Positions 45,742 to 55,439 of a stretch of 64,000 bases of DNA are shown piece after piece. Location of the stretch: contig JADJVD010000006.1 of assembly GCA_016716745.1 (NCBI GenBank), forward strand, positions 186,001-250,000. The letters are read 5' to 3'. Numbering within the stretch: the first letter of the stretch is position 1; the number at the start of each line of letters is the position of its first letter. The position numbers and the translations under genes are program-made. The notes beneath the pieces are model-generated. The model was given only the letters and a program-made list of their open reading frames with translations. It did not search any database and was not told the DNA's origin. The stretch is from Hyphomicrobiales bacterium (GTDB lineage: Bacteria; Pseudomonadota; Alphaproteobacteria; Rhizobiales; Beijerinckiaceae).

Positions 45742-47186
45742 ACGTCAACGTCGCCGCTCCCCGTCGCGAGGCGATGCGCATCGCCGGCCAGCGCGTCGAG
45801 ACCGACCAGACGGTCGAGGTGCGCAATCCCTACAATGGCGCGCTCGTCGGAACCGTGCCGGCCGCGCGCCCCGAACATGTGCGCGCGGCCTTCGCCAAGG
45901 CGCGCGCCTTCAGGTCGAAACTGTCGCGCTACGAGCGCCAGCAGATCCTTCAGAAGACGGCCGAAATCCTGCGCGACCGCAAGGAGGACTTCGCCCGCCT
46001 CATCACCGCCGAATCCGGCCTGTGCTGGAAGGATTCGCTCTACGAGGCGAGCCGCGCCTACGACGTCTGGTCTTTCGCCGCGCAACTGACGATCAAGGAC
46101 GACGGCGAGATCTTCTCCTGCGACATCTCGCCGAACGGCAAGGCGCGCAAGATCTTCACGACGCGCACGCCGCTGCTCGGCGTCATCTCCGCGATCACGC
46201 CGTTCAACCATCCGTTGAACATGGTGAGCCACAAGCTCGCCCCCGCGATCGCGACCAACAACCGTCTCGTGCTGAAGCCGACCGAGCTGACGCCGCTCAC
46301 CGCGCTGGCGCTGTGCGACGTGCTCTACGAGGCGGGTCTGCCGCCCGAAATGCTCTCCGTCGTCACCGGCAATCCGGCGACGATGGGCGACGCCATGATC
46401 ACCGATCCGGACGCCGATCTCGTCACCTTCACGGGCTCGGTGCGCGTCGGCAAGCATATCGCCAACGTCGCCGGCTACAAGCGCCTCGTGCTGGAGCTTG
46501 GCGGCAACGATCCGCTGATCGTGATGGAGGACGCCGATCTCGACAAGGCGGCCGAACTCGCGGTGCAGGGCGCGACCAAGAATTCCGGCCAGCGCTGCAC
46601 CGCGGTCAAGCGCATCCTCGTCGTCGAAAGCGTGGCGGACGCGTTTTCGGCGCTGGTGGTGGAGAAGGCGAAGAAGCTGAAATGCGGCGACCCGATGGAC
46701 CCGGCGACGGATGTCGGCTGCGTCATCAACGCCCGCTCGGCCGATCTGTTCCAGCGCCGCGTCGACGATGCGGCGGGCAAAGGCGCGCGGGTGCTGTACG
46801 GCAAGCGCGCCGAGGGCGCGCTGTTCCATCCCACCGTCGTCGACCATATCCCGTACGATTGCGAACTCGTCCACGAGGAGACGTTCGGGCCGGTCATCCC
46901 GATCGTCCGCTGCCGCGACGACATCGCCGACGTGATCCGCGTCTCGAACTCGACCGCCTATGGCCTGTCCTCGGGCGTCTGCACCAACCGGCTCGACTAT
47001 ATCGCCCGCTTCGTCGCCGAGCTCGAGGTCGGCACGGTGAATGTGTGGGAGGTGCCTGGCTATCGCATAGAGATGTCGCCCTTCGGCGGCATCAAGGATT
47101 CCGGCCTCGGCTACAAGGAGGGCGTCGTCGAAGCGATGAAGAGCTTCACCAACGTGCGCACCTGGTCGATGCCCTGGTCGGCGTGA
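45738..47186 (+). CDS. phnY: Phosphonoacetaldehyde dehydrogenase
   Basis: PhnY oxidises phosphonoacetaldehyde with NAD+ to phosphonoacetate, linking PhnW and PhnA. The 482-residue aldehyde dehydrogenase has AITPFNHPLNMVSHKLAPAI, FTGSVRVGKHIA, the catalytic Glu in LVLELGGNDPLIVMEDADLD and the catalytic Cys in KNSGQRCTAVKRILV. EETFGPVIPIVR and MSPFGGIKDSGLGYKEGVVE follow. It is translationally coupled to phnA. The assignment as PhnY, and not a general ALDH, rests mainly on the operon. Confidence 0.92.
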   Translation: MNVNVAAPRREAMRIAGQRVETDQTVEVRNPYNGALVGTVPAARPEHVRAAFAKARAFRSKLSRYERQQILQKTAEILRDRKEDFARLITAESGLCWKDSLYEASRAYDVWSFAAQLTIKDDGEIFSCDISPNGKARKIFTTRTPLLGVISAITPFNHPLNMVSHKLAPAIATNNRLVLKPTELTPLTALALCDVLYEAGLPPEMLSVVTGNPATMGDAMITDPDADLVTFTGSVRVGKHIANVAGYKRLVLELGGNDPLIVMEDADLDKAAELAVQGATKNSGQRCTAVKRILVVESVADAFSALVVEKAKKLKCGDPMDPATDVGCVINARSADLFQRRVDDAAGKGARVLYGKRAEGALFHPTVVDHIPYDCELVHEETFGPVIPIVRCRDDIADVIRVSNSTAYGLSSGVCTNRLDYIARFVAELEVGTVNVWEVPGYRIEMSPFGGIKDSGLGYKEGVVEAMKSFTNVRTWSMPWSA

Positions 47187-47327
47187 GGAAGCCGGGCGTG
47201 GCGCGCGGAGAGGGCGCGCCACGCCCGAAAAAGCGGCGCAATCGCCCCGGATACGGCCTTGCGCAGCGTCACCGGACTGTCACAAGCTAGGGCTACCGGT
47301 CGCCAAGGACTGGAGGGGAGAGTGATC

Positions 47328-48355
47328 ATGAAACATCGTCACGTTGCAGGTCTTGCGATCGGACTGGGGCTGGCGCTGTTCGCCGGAGACGCGTTCGCGC
47401 AGAAGACCAAGGTCACGATCTACACCGCGCTCGAGAACGATCAGCTCGCGCCGTTCAAGTCGTCGATCGAAAAGGCCGTGCCAGACGCCGAGGTGGTGTG
47501 GGTGCGCGATTCCACCGGCGTCATCACCGCGCGCTTCCTCGCCGAGAAGGACAATCCGCGCGCCGACATGGTGATGGGCCTCGCCGCCTCCAGCCTGCTG
47601 ATGTTCGAGAAGGGCGGCCTGCTTGAAACCTACGAGCCCAAGGGCGCGGCCGGGCTGAAGCCCGCCTTCCGCGACGGGCAGGCGCCTTACACCTGGACGG
47701 GTATGGACGCCTATCTCGGCGTCGTCTGCTTCAACACCGCCGAGGCCGCCAAGGACAAGGCGACCGCGCCTGTCTCGTGGAAGGATCTCCTCCAGCCCGG
47801 CCTGAAGGGCAAGATCGTGATGCCGCATCCGGCGTCCTCCGGCACCGGCTACCTGATGGTCGCGGGCTGGTTGCAGAGCATGGGCGAGGAAGCCGGTTGG
47901 AAGTTCATGGACGGCTTGCACGAGAACATCGCCGCCTATCTGCATTCGGGCTCGGCCCCTGCGTGCAGGCCGCGCGCGGCGAGCGCACCGTAGGCCTCGC
48001 GCTCGACATGCGCGGCGCCTCCGAGAAGACGAAGGGCGCGCCGATCGAGGTGATCGTGCCGAAGGAGGGCGTCGGCTGGGAGATGGAGGCGAGCGCCATC
48101 GTCAAGGGCACGAAGGTCGGCGACGTAGCCAGGAAGATCGCCGACTGGTCGGCGACGAAGGAGGCGAGCGAACTCTATTCCAAGACCTACGCGATCGTCG
48201 CCTATCCCGGCGTGCAGAACACGCCGCCGAACTATCCGCCGAACGCTGAGGCGGGCATGATCAAGAACGACCTCGCCTGGATGGCCGACAACCGCGAACG
48301 CGTGCTCGCCGAGTGGTCGAAGCGTTACGAAGCGAAGGCGGCGCCCAAGAACTGA
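47328..48355 (+). CDS. AEP-type ABC transporter substrate-binding protein, frameshifted by one missing C
   Basis: The first part has a signal peptide (VAGLAIGLGLALFAGDAFAQ) and the family 1 binding fold: KVTIYTALENDQLAPFKSSI, FLAEKDNPRADMVMGLAASS, MDAYLGVVCFNTAEAAKDK and IVMPHPASSGTGYLMVAGWL. At HENIAAYLHSGSAP the frame changes, and the protein continues as CVQAARGERTVGLALDMRGA to the end KRYEAKAAPKN. One extra C at 47956-47959 would restore a protein of about 342 residues, the usual length of PhnS-like proteins. Placement between phnY and the ATPase/permease genes makes AEP or another phosphonate the likely ligand. Confidence 0.9.
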
Positions 48356-48413
48356 AGTCCGGGCCGGCGCGGCGCGGTCTCCCCGCGTCGCGCCGCTCGC
48401 GCAGGATCGCATC

Positions 48414-49517
48414 ATGGCGCTCGTCGATCAGGCCGTCACACCGGCTCTCCGCATCTCGCATCTGTCGAAGCGCTTCGGCGCCTTCGTCGCGTTGCGGGAC
48501 ATTCATCTCGACATTCCGAAGGGCGAGTTCGTCTGTTTTCTCGGGCCGTCCGGCTGCGGCAAGACGACGTTGTTGCGCGTCATCGCCGGCCTCGATCCGC
48601 AGGATGAGGGCCGCATCGAGATGGGCGGGCGCGATGTCTCGGCCTTGCCGCCGGCCGACCGCGACTTCGGCATCGTCTTCCAGTCCTACGCGCTGTTTCC
48701 CAATCTGACGGTCGACGACAATGTCGCCTACGGTCTTGTCAATCGCGGCTCGCCGCGCGAGGCGATCCGCCGTCGCGTCGACGAGCTGCTCGGGCTCGTC
48801 GGCCTGCCCGAGCAGCGCGACAAATATCCGGTGCAGCTTTCCGGCGGCCAGCAGCAGCGCGTCGCGCTCGCGCGCGCGTTGGCGACCTCGCCCGGCCTGC
48901 TCCTGCTCGACGAGCCGCTCTCCGCGCTCGACGCGCGCGTGCGCATCCGGTTGCGCGACGAGATCCGCGGCTTGCAGAAGCGCCTCGGCGTGACGACGAT
49001 CATGGTCACGCACGATCAGGAGGAGGCGCTGGCGATGGCCGATCGCATCGTGGTGATGAACCACGGCGTGATCGAGCAGATCGGCGCGCCGCAGGAGATC
49101 TATCGCGCCCCCGCGACGCCCTTCGTCGCCGATTTCGTCGGCCACATGACGTTTCTCGACGCCGTGGCGACCGGCCCTGGCGGCGTGCGCATCGGCGCGC
49201 TCGCTCTCGTCGTCAACCAGAAGGACCTGGCGCCGGGCGCGCGCGTGCGCCTCGCCATGCGGCCCGAGGAGGTGCGCACGCGCGGCCTGCGCGACGGCGA
49301 GCCGAACACCTTCGAGGCGCGCGTCGGCGAGCTCGCCTTTCTCGGCTCCTTCTGTCGCGCGCGGCTCGAGCCTGTCGCCTCGCCCGGTTCGTCCATCGTC
49401 GCCGAATTCTCCGCCAATGCGATACGCGATCTCGGCGTCGTTTCGGGCGAGGTGCGGCGCGTCGGCCTGTCGGCGGAGACGTTGCGCGTGTTCCCCGCGG
49501 TCGAGGCTGCGCGTTGA
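48414..49517 (+). CDS. phnT: AEP-type ABC transporter ATP-binding protein
   Basis: The 367-residue ATPase has Walker A GPSGCGKTTLLRVIAG, Q-loop FQSYALFPNLTVDDNVAYGL, signature LSGGQQQRVALARAL, Walker B LLLLDEPLSALDARVR and switch His in TIMVTHDQEEAL. A C-terminal TOBE-type regulatory domain follows from about residue 245. This is the PotA/FbpC-like class used by phosphonate (PhnSTUV) transporters. Its stop overlaps the TTG start of the permease. The symbol is by analogy with PhnSTUV. Confidence 0.88.
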   Translation: MALVDQAVTPALRISHLSKRFGAFVALRDIHLDIPKGEFVCFLGPSGCGKTTLLRVIAGLDPQDEGRIEMGGRDVSALPPADRDFGIVFQSYALFPNLTVDDNVAYGLVNRGSPREAIRRRVDELLGLVGLPEQRDKYPVQLSGGQQQRVALARALATSPGLLLLDEPLSALDARVRIRLRDEIRGLQKRLGVTTIMVTHDQEEALAMADRIVVMNHGVIEQIGAPQEIYRAPATPFVADFVGHMTFLDAVATGPGGVRIGALALVVNQKDLAPGARVRLAMRPEEVRTRGLRDGEPNTFEARVGELAFLGSFCRARLEPVASPGSSIVAEFSANAIRDLGVVSGEVRRVGLSAETLRVFPAVEAAR

Positions 49518-51226
49518 GCGCCGCCGCCGATGCGCCGGGCGTCGCCGCCGCGCCGCCGGCCGGGCGCGCGGCGAACAGGGAGAGTCAGGTCGCGACCGCG
49601 CTCGTCGCGTCCTTATGCGTCGTTCTCGTGCTCGCCATTGCGCTGCCGCTGTGGATGCTCCTGTCCAAGAGTGTGCAATCGCCCGACGGCGCTTTCGTCG
49701 GCCTGTCGAACTTCGTCGTCTACGCGACGACGCCGGCGCTCGTCGGCTCGCTCGTCAACAGCGTGTTCGTCGCGACGCTGTCGACGGCGATCGTCATCCC
49801 GCTCGCCTTCGCCTACGCCTACATGCTGCGCAGGAGTTGCGCCCCGGCGAAGGGCCTGTTCTACGCGGCCGCGCTGCTGCCGATCTTCGCGCCCTCGCTG
49901 CTCTCGGCGCTCGCGCTCGTCTACATCTTCGGCAATCAGGGATTTCTGAAGCAGGCGCTTCTCGGCGCCTCGCTGTACGGGCCGGTCGGCATCGTCATCG
50001 CGGAGTCGCTCTACGCCTTTCCGCACGCGCTGCTCATTCTCGTCACCGCTCTCGCGCTGGCGGACGGGAGGCTCTACGAGGCGGCGGCGGCCATGGGAAC
50101 GACGCGCGCCCGCGTCTTCCGCACGATCACGCTGCCCGGCGCGCGCTACGGCATCATCAGCGCGACCTTCGTCGTCTTCACCATCGTCATCACCGATTTC
50201 GGCATTCCGAAGGTTCTCGGCGGCCAATATTCCGTGCTCGCGACGGACGCCTACAAACAGGTCGTGGGGCAGCAGAATTTCCCGATGGGCGCGGTCGTCG
50301 GCATCATCCTGCTGGCGCCGGCCGTGCTCGCCTTTCTGGTGGATCGGCGCGTGCAGCGCCGTCAGGTGGCGCTGCTCACCGCGCGGTCCGTTCCCTACGA
50401 GGCGAAGCCGCGGCGCGCGCGCGATCTGGCGCTGACGATCTTCGCCGCCCTCGTCGCAGGCGCCATCGTCTTCACCTATGGCGTCGCGGTGTGGGCCTCC
50501 TTCATCACATACTGGCCCTACAATCTGTCGCCGACGCTCGCCAATTACGACTTCGCGACCTTCGACGCGAGCGGCTGGTCGCCCTACGTCAACTCGTTGA
50601 AGATGGCGGCCGCCACCGCGCTCATCGGCTCTGTCTTCGTGTTCGCCGGCGCCTATCTCATCGAGAAGGTGAAGGCGTTTTCGGCCGGTCGCGCCTTCGC
50701 GCAGTTTCTGGCGATGCTGCCGATGGCCGTTCCCGGTCTCGTGCTCGGGCTCGGCTATGTCTTCTTCTACAATGCCGCGTGGAACCCGCTCGGCGTGTTC
50801 TACGGCTCGCTGCTCGTGCTCGTCGTCAACACCATCGCGCATTTCTACACGGTGGCGCACATCGCCTCCACGACCGCGCTGAAGCAGATCGACGGCGAGT
50901 TCGAATCCGTCGCCGCCTCGTTGAAAGTGCCGTTCTGGCGTCACGCCACGCGCGTCACGACGCCGATCTGCCTGCCGGCGATTCTCGATGTCGCCGTCTA
51001 CATGTTCGTCAACGCGTTGACGACGGTGTCGGCCGTGATCTTCCTCTACGGCGCGGATTCAAAGCTCGCCTCCATCGCCATCGTGCATCTCGACGAGGCG
51101 GGCGCCATCGCCTCGGCCGCGGCGATGGGCGCGGTCATCATGGCGACCGCCATCGCCGCCAAGCTCGCCCATCTCGTCGTCGACCGTTTCGTCATCAGCC
51201 GCCTGCAACGCTGGCGCGCGCGCTGA
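49514..51226 (+). CDS. phnU: AEP-type ABC transporter permease, two permease units fused
   Basis: The 570-residue protein carries two FbpB/PhnU-type permease domains in one chain, each of about six helices. The two EAA loops are EAAAAMGTTRARVFRTITLP (first half) and ESVAASLKVPFWRHATRVTT (second half). The fused form therefore replaces PhnU plus PhnV and completes the importer with the binding protein and ATPase. Start is TTG within the ATPase stop. Fused permeases are known in this transporter family. Confidence 0.9.
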   Translation: MSAAADAPGVAAAPPAGRAANRESQVATALVASLCVVLVLAIALPLWMLLSKSVQSPDGAFVGLSNFVVYATTPALVGSLVNSVFVATLSTAIVIPLAFAYAYMLRRSCAPAKGLFYAAALLPIFAPSLLSALALVYIFGNQGFLKQALLGASLYGPVGIVIAESLYAFPHALLILVTALALADGRLYEAAAAMGTTRARVFRTITLPGARYGIISATFVVFTIVITDFGIPKVLGGQYSVLATDAYKQVVGQQNFPMGAVVGIILLAPAVLAFLVDRRVQRRQVALLTARSVPYEAKPRRARDLALTIFAALVAGAIVFTYGVAVWASFITYWPYNLSPTLANYDFATFDASGWSPYVNSLKMAAATALIGSVFVFAGAYLIEKVKAFSAGRAFAQFLAMLPMAVPGLVLGLGYVFFYNAAWNPLGVFYGSLLVLVVNTIAHFYTVAHIASTTALKQIDGEFESVAASLKVPFWRHATRVTTPICLPAILDVAVYMFVNALTTVSAVIFLYGADSKLASIAIVHLDEAGAIASAAAMGAVIMATAIAAKLAHLVVDRFVISRLQRWRAR

Positions 51227-51230
51227 ACGG

Positions 51231-51902
51231 TCAGGGCAGGGGCGGGATGGCCGAGACGCCCGCAAACAGCGGATGCGTCGACATCAGGGCGGCGTAAACG
51301 CAAGCGCCGGCGATCAGCCGCGTCGCCGACAGATCGGCCGGATGCGGCCATGCCCTCGGCAGCAGCGCGCGCCAGCCCGCCTCGCCCATCACGCGGCGAT
51401 TGCGACGGTCGATGACGCTCATGCCAACCAGCGCCATCGCCAGAAAGGCGCCGAACAGGATGACATGCGCAAGATCGCCGTTCGGAACGAGATGCGCCCC
51501 CGCCCATAGCGCCAGCGCGGCGAGGATCGGGTGGCGCGTCACCCCGACGACGCCGGGCCGGGCCGGGTCGTAATCGCCGTCCCGCGCGCCGCCGAAGGAC
51601 AGCGGATTGGGCGCGCCGACGGCGAGCGCGGCGACGAGGCATGCCGGCGCCATCGCGACGACAGGCGCCCACATCCGCCACGGCGCGAAGCCCCAGAGCT
51701 CGACGTATGGCGCGCGCGCGGCCGCGCCGATGAGCCAGAGCAGCAGCGCGACCGACATGGCCGAATAGGCCGCGACATAGACGCCGCGCCCGAGCCCCGC
51801 GATCAGGCGTGCGCGCAATCCCGGTCGCGCCGGAATCATATGCGTCAGCAGGAACAGGGCGAAGGCGAGCGCGAACTCGCCCCAGCCCGCGAACGCGATC
51901 AT
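51231..51902 (-). CDS. nnrU: NnrU family membrane protein
   Basis: The 223-residue protein has about six helices and the NnrU pattern: FLLTHMIPARPGLRARLIAG, then YVELWGFAPWRMWAPVVAMA and the core GVVGVTRHPILAALALWAGA, which resembles isoprenylcysteine methyltransferase-like membrane enzymes. NnrU is linked to nitrite/NO reduction in denitrifiers but its activity is unknown. It follows ggt by four bases and is convergent with the permease gene. The ATG at 51902 is preferred over a GTG at 51929. Confidence 0.88.
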   Translation of the reverse strand: MIAFAGWGEFALAFALFLLTHMIPARPGLRARLIAGLGRGVYVAAYSAMSVALLLWLIGAAARAPYVELWGFAPWRMWAPVVAMAPACLVAALAVGAPNPLSFGGARDGDYDPARPGVVGVTRHPILAALALWAGAHLVPNGDLAHVILFGAFLAMALVGMSVIDRRNRRVMGEAGWRALLPRAWPHPADLSATRLIAGACVYAALMSTHPLFAGVSAIPPLP

Positions 51903-51906
51903 CGGC

Positions 51907-53499
51907 TTAATACCCCAGCGCCAGACCATCCTTGCGGTGGTCGGAGCCGCCGATCAGCACGTCGCGCTCCCAGTCGATCATGATCGCCTGACATCCGCCG
52001 ATCGGATCGGCCGACCACGCGGTCTTGTGGCCGCGCTTTTCGAGATCGAGCTTCGTCGCCTCGGGGATCGTCGTCTCCAGCGACAGCGTTCCGTCGAACG
52101 AGAAGCTGCGCGGCCGGTCCGAGGCGCGCTGAGGGTTGTCGCGATGATCGACGATCCGCGACACGAAATGCGCGTGTCCGGCGGCCTGATACTGCCCGCC
52201 CATGACGCCGAAGGGCATCGTCGCGCGGCCGTCCTTCATCATCAGGGCAGGGATGATCGTGTGCATCGGCCGCTTGCGCGGGCCGATGGCGTTGGGGTGG
52301 CCCGACTGGAGCTTGAAGCCGAGGCCGCGATTGTGCAGCAGCACGCCCGATTTCGGCGCGTAGATCGTCGAGCCGAAGGCCCAGAACACGCTGTTGATGA
52401 AGGAGATCGCGTTGCGGTCCTTGTCGACGACGGTCACATACACCGTGTCCTTGTGGTCCGGGCCGTCGAACTCGGCCGGCGCGGCGGCGCGGTCGAGCCG
52501 GATCGGCTTGACGAGGCGGTCGATCGCCGCGCTCGACAAGGCGGCCTCGATGTCGACCGGCGCCGCGTCGGGGTCGGCGACGATGAGGTCGCGCCGGCGA
52601 TAGGCCGCCTTCGTCGCCTCGGCGTGGAGATGGATGCGGTCGGCGTCGGAGAGGGAGGGATCGGCGAGGTCGAACCGCTCCAGAATCTTCATCAGGATCA
52701 GCGCGGCGAGGCCCTGGCCGTTCGGCGGGCATTCGAGGATCTCGTGATCGCGGTAGCTGGCGCCGATCGGCGTGGTCCAGTCGGCGGTCTGGGCGAGAAA
52801 ATCCTCTTCCGTGTGCAATCCGCCAAGCTCGCGCAGCGCGGCGGTCATCTCCTCGGCGACGGGGCCGTCGTAAAATCCCTTGCGACCCTCGCGCGAGATG
52901 CGCTCCAGGGTCGCGGCGAGGGCGGGGTTCTCCATGCGGTCGCCGGGCAGGGGCGCACGTCCCCCCGGCAACAGGGCCGCCGCGGCGGCGCGATTGCGGG
53001 AGAGGCGCCCCGCCTCGCGCGCCCAATCGGAGCCGACGCGGGGCTGCGTCACATACCCGTCCCGCGCCGCCGCAATGGCGGGGGCGAGCGAGGCGGCGAG
53101 GCCCTTGCGGCCGTACTTCGCCGAGAGCTTGTCCCAGGCGTCGACCGCGCCGGGAACGGTCACCGCATGCGGCGAGGCGTCGGGCAGGGCGGTCATGCCC
53201 CGTTCCAGATACCAGTCGAGCGCAGCGGCGGCCGGCGCGCGGCCGGAGCCGTTGATCGACACCGGCGCCTTGCCCGCCGGCGCATAGATGACAAAGCAGT
53301 CGCCGCCGATCCCCGTCATATGCGGGTCGACCACGCCCTGCACCGCCACGGCGGCGATGGCGGCGTCGACCGCATTGCCGCCCGCCCGCAGCAGATCGAG
53401 GGCGGCGAGCGTCGCGGCAGGGTGGGAGGTGGCGACCATCGCCGAGCCGGCGAGGGCGGCCGACCGGCCGCGGCGGGAGAAATCGCGCGTCAGTTTCAA
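51907..53499 (-). CDS. ggt: Gamma-glutamyltransferase family protein
   Basis: The 530-residue Ntn-hydrolase precursor shows AMVATSHPAATLAALDLLRA at the N-terminus, HMTGIGGDCFVIYAPAG, and the processing site HKDTVYVTVVDKDRNAISFI. The Thr of DTVY would become the catalytic N-terminal residue of the small subunit. GGT transfers gamma-glutamyl groups from glutathione or similar compounds. No signal peptide is seen, so a cytoplasmic acylase or a YwrD-like role is possible. The TTG start at 53499 has GGAG seven bases upstream. Confidence 0.9.
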   Translation of the reverse strand: MKLTRDFSRRGRSAALAGSAMVATSHPAATLAALDLLRAGGNAVDAAIAAVAVQGVVDPHMTGIGGDCFVIYAPAGKAPVSINGSGRAPAAAALDWYLERGMTALPDASPHAVTVPGAVDAWDKLSAKYGRKGLAASLAPAIAAARDGYVTQPRVGSDWAREAGRLSRNRAAAAALLPGGRAPLPGDRMENPALAATLERISREGRKGFYDGPVAEEMTAALRELGGLHTEEDFLAQTADWTTPIGASYRDHEILECPPNGQGLAALILMKILERFDLADPSLSDADRIHLHAEATKAAYRRRDLIVADPDAAPVDIEAALSSAAIDRLVKPIRLDRAAAPAEFDGPDHKDTVYVTVVDKDRNAISFINSVFWAFGSTIYAPKSGVLLHNRGLGFKLQSGHPNAIGPRKRPMHTIIPALMMKDGRATMPFGVMGGQYQAAGHAHFVSRIVDHRDNPQRASDRPRSFSFDGTLSLETTIPEATKLDLEKRGHKTAWSADPIGGCQAIMIDWERDVLIGGSDHRKDGLALGY

Positions 53500-53989
53500 G
53501 ACTTGGCTCCGCGGCGTGGCTGCGTCTGGGTTGAGGCTACGCGGCGCTGCCCGCCCCGCAAGTAGAATCGGGGCGGCGTCTCCGGCGATCTGTGAGGGCC
53601 GCGCACGCTGGCGGGAGCCCGGCGTCCGCCGGGCGGCGCGCGCGCCGCGGTCGCGCGGGCCCGCGGCGCAGGCGGAGATCCGGCTGCGCCGCCAAAGGGT
53701 TAACAAGTCCTTTCGGCGCCCCGCCGCGCCAGTGTCGTTTGTGCAACAGGGGGGTCGAAAACGCCCTTTCCGGGCTTGTGGATAGGCTTTCTCGCGTTGA
53801 TCGGGCGGTCGGCTCGGCTATGGTGGCGCAGCGAACGGGAGCATCCCCGGCCGCAAACTGAATCGGGGCCGGCTCGCTCTGGTTCGGTTGACGGGAAAAA
53901 GGACGCTGACTGGTTTGTCGTCGGATCGCCGGCGCGGGTTGGAAAGCAAATACCGACTCCCGAATGGGTCTCATAACTGGAGGTTAACC
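53500..53989. other. Porin upstream region
   Basis: About 490 bases without a convincing gene separate ggt from the porin. The part nearest ggt is GC-rich with short inverted repeats. TTGATC (53797-53802) and TATGGT (53819-53824), spaced by 16 bases, are a plausible promoter. That would give a long 5' leader of about 160 bases before the porin ATG, a common setting for sRNA control of outer-membrane proteins. A GGAGG ribosome-binding site lies at 53979-53983. Confidence 0.45.
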
Positions 53990-55384
53990 ATGAAGCTCGT
54001 TAAGAGCCTTCTCCTCGGCTCCGCCGCCGGCCTCGTGGCCGTCGCCGGCGCCCAGGCTGCCGATCTGCCCACCAAGAAGTCCGCTCCCGTCGAGTACGTT
54101 CGCGTTTGCGACGCTTACGGCGCCGGCTTCTTCTACATCCCCGGCACGCAGACCTGCCTGCGCGTCTCCGGCCGCATCCGCGCTGAGTACACCTGGCTCA
54201 ACACGCGCACGTCCGGCTCCTGGAATGGCGCGGGCGCCATCACGGGCATCACCTCGGCTCGCGCCAAGGACCAGACGGGCTTTCGCGCTCGCGGCCGTCT
54301 GAACATCGACGCGCGCACGCAGACGTCGTGGGGCACGCTGCGCACCTACATCCGCTACGAGATCACCCGTAACTCCGGCGTGTACCTCGGCGGCAACACG
54401 GGTCCGGGCGGCGTTGGCTCGGCCTCGCACCTCTCCTACGGCTTCATCCAGTTCGCTGGCATCACCGCCGGTCGCGCGCAGTCGTTCTACGACTTCTACG
54501 CCGACACCTACAATTACGAGACGCTCCGCGACTCCGACGCGGCCGTCAACATGCTGGCCTACACCGCCACGTTCGGCGGCGGCTTCTCCGCGACGCTGTC
54601 TCTCGAGGACAAGAACGAGCGTCTCGGCGCGCTCGCCTCGGTCCCGGCTGGCAACCTCGCGGTCCCGGCCTTCCTCCCGGGCGGCACGGTCGGCTATTCC
54701 GGCTATCGTTCGCCTGACCTCGTCGCCGCTCTGCGCGTCGACCAGGGCTGGGGTTCGGCTCAGCTGTCCGGCGTGATCGGCCGCCGCAACACGATGGCGT
54801 CCAACGCTGTCGGCGCTGCGTCGCGCTCCTACACCGCCTGGGCGCTGCAGGCTGGCGTGCAGATCAAGCTTCCGATGCTCGCCGCTGGCGACGAGCTCTG
54901 GATCCAGGGCGCCTACGCGAACGGCTCGCTCGACTACATCGGCGTCGGCCCGAACAACGGCACGCTCTCCGGCGGCTTCCTCGGCCGCTTCCAGGGTGGT
55001 CTGCTGCACAACGACTTCGACGCGATCGCGGTCGGCCTTCCGCTCGGCGGCTACAGCCTCGAGCGCACGAAGGGCTGGACGGTCATGGCTGCTCTCCAGC
55101 ACTACTGGGCGCCGTCCTTCCGTCAGGTCGTCATGCTGAACTACACGAAGGTGAACTACGGCGCGGCGGCTAACACCCTCCTCGGCGACGCCTCCGAGTG
55201 GCGCGCGGGCACGCAGCTGATCTGGTCGCCGGTCTCCGGCTTCGACATCGGCCTCGAGCTCATGTACGCCAAGCTGAAGCAGGACCTCCCCACGGGCCTG
55301 ACGCCTGCCGCGCTCGCCGCTGCCGGCCTCAAGAAGAACCCGTCGGCTTACGAGGCTCGTATCCGCCTCCAGCGCGACTTCTGA
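53990..55384 (+). CDS. Major porin (Rhizobiales porin family, PF02530-like)
   Basis: The 464-residue protein has a signal peptide (MKLVKSLLLGSAAGLVAVAG, cleaved at AQA-A), then the conserved start KKSAPVEYVRVCDAYGAGFF with a Cys pair closing at YIPGTQTCLRVSGRIRAEY. The remainder is a 16-strand beta-barrel pattern ending RIRLQRDF with the terminal Phe. It is the general diffusion pore of the outer membrane. Codon use is more uniform than its neighbours (GCT, GGC, CGC and AAG preferred), which suggests high expression. GGAGG and a strong terminator frame the gene. Confidence 0.95.
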   Translation: MKLVKSLLLGSAAGLVAVAGAQAADLPTKKSAPVEYVRVCDAYGAGFFYIPGTQTCLRVSGRIRAEYTWLNTRTSGSWNGAGAITGITSARAKDQTGFRARGRLNIDARTQTSWGTLRTYIRYEITRNSGVYLGGNTGPGGVGSASHLSYGFIQFAGITAGRAQSFYDFYADTYNYETLRDSDAAVNMLAYTATFGGGFSATLSLEDKNERLGALASVPAGNLAVPAFLPGGTVGYSGYRSPDLVAALRVDQGWGSAQLSGVIGRRNTMASNAVGAASRSYTAWALQAGVQIKLPMLAAGDELWIQGAYANGSLDYIGVGPNNGTLSGGFLGRFQGGLLHNDFDAIAVGLPLGGYSLERTKGWTVMAALQHYWAPSFRQVVMLNYTKVNYGAAANTLLGDASEWRAGTQLIWSPVSGFDIGLELMYAKLKQDLPTGLTPAALAAAGLKKNPSAYEARIRLQRDF

Positions 55385-55405
55385 TCTGATCGTCTGATCT
55401 GATCG
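55380..55405. repeat. 13-bp tandem duplication at the porin 3' end
   Basis: TCTGATCTGATCG occurs twice head to tail, the first copy spanning the porin stop codon (TGA 55382-55384). It lies just before the terminator and is probably a recent slippage duplication. Confidence 0.75.
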
Positions 55406-55410
55406 AAACG

Positions 55411-55439
55411 GCCCCGGCGCGAAAGCGCCGGGGCTTTTT
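55411..55439 (+). terminator. Rho-independent terminator after the porin
   Basis: A perfect 10-base stem GCCCCGGCGC / GCGCCGGGGC with a GAAA tetraloop is followed by five T and a further T-run, 26 bases after the porin stop. Confidence 0.93.

Noticed and set aside
49514..51226. Fused double permease as a novel transporter architecture
   Set aside because: Single-chain double permeases are already known in AEP/iron-type ABC transporters.
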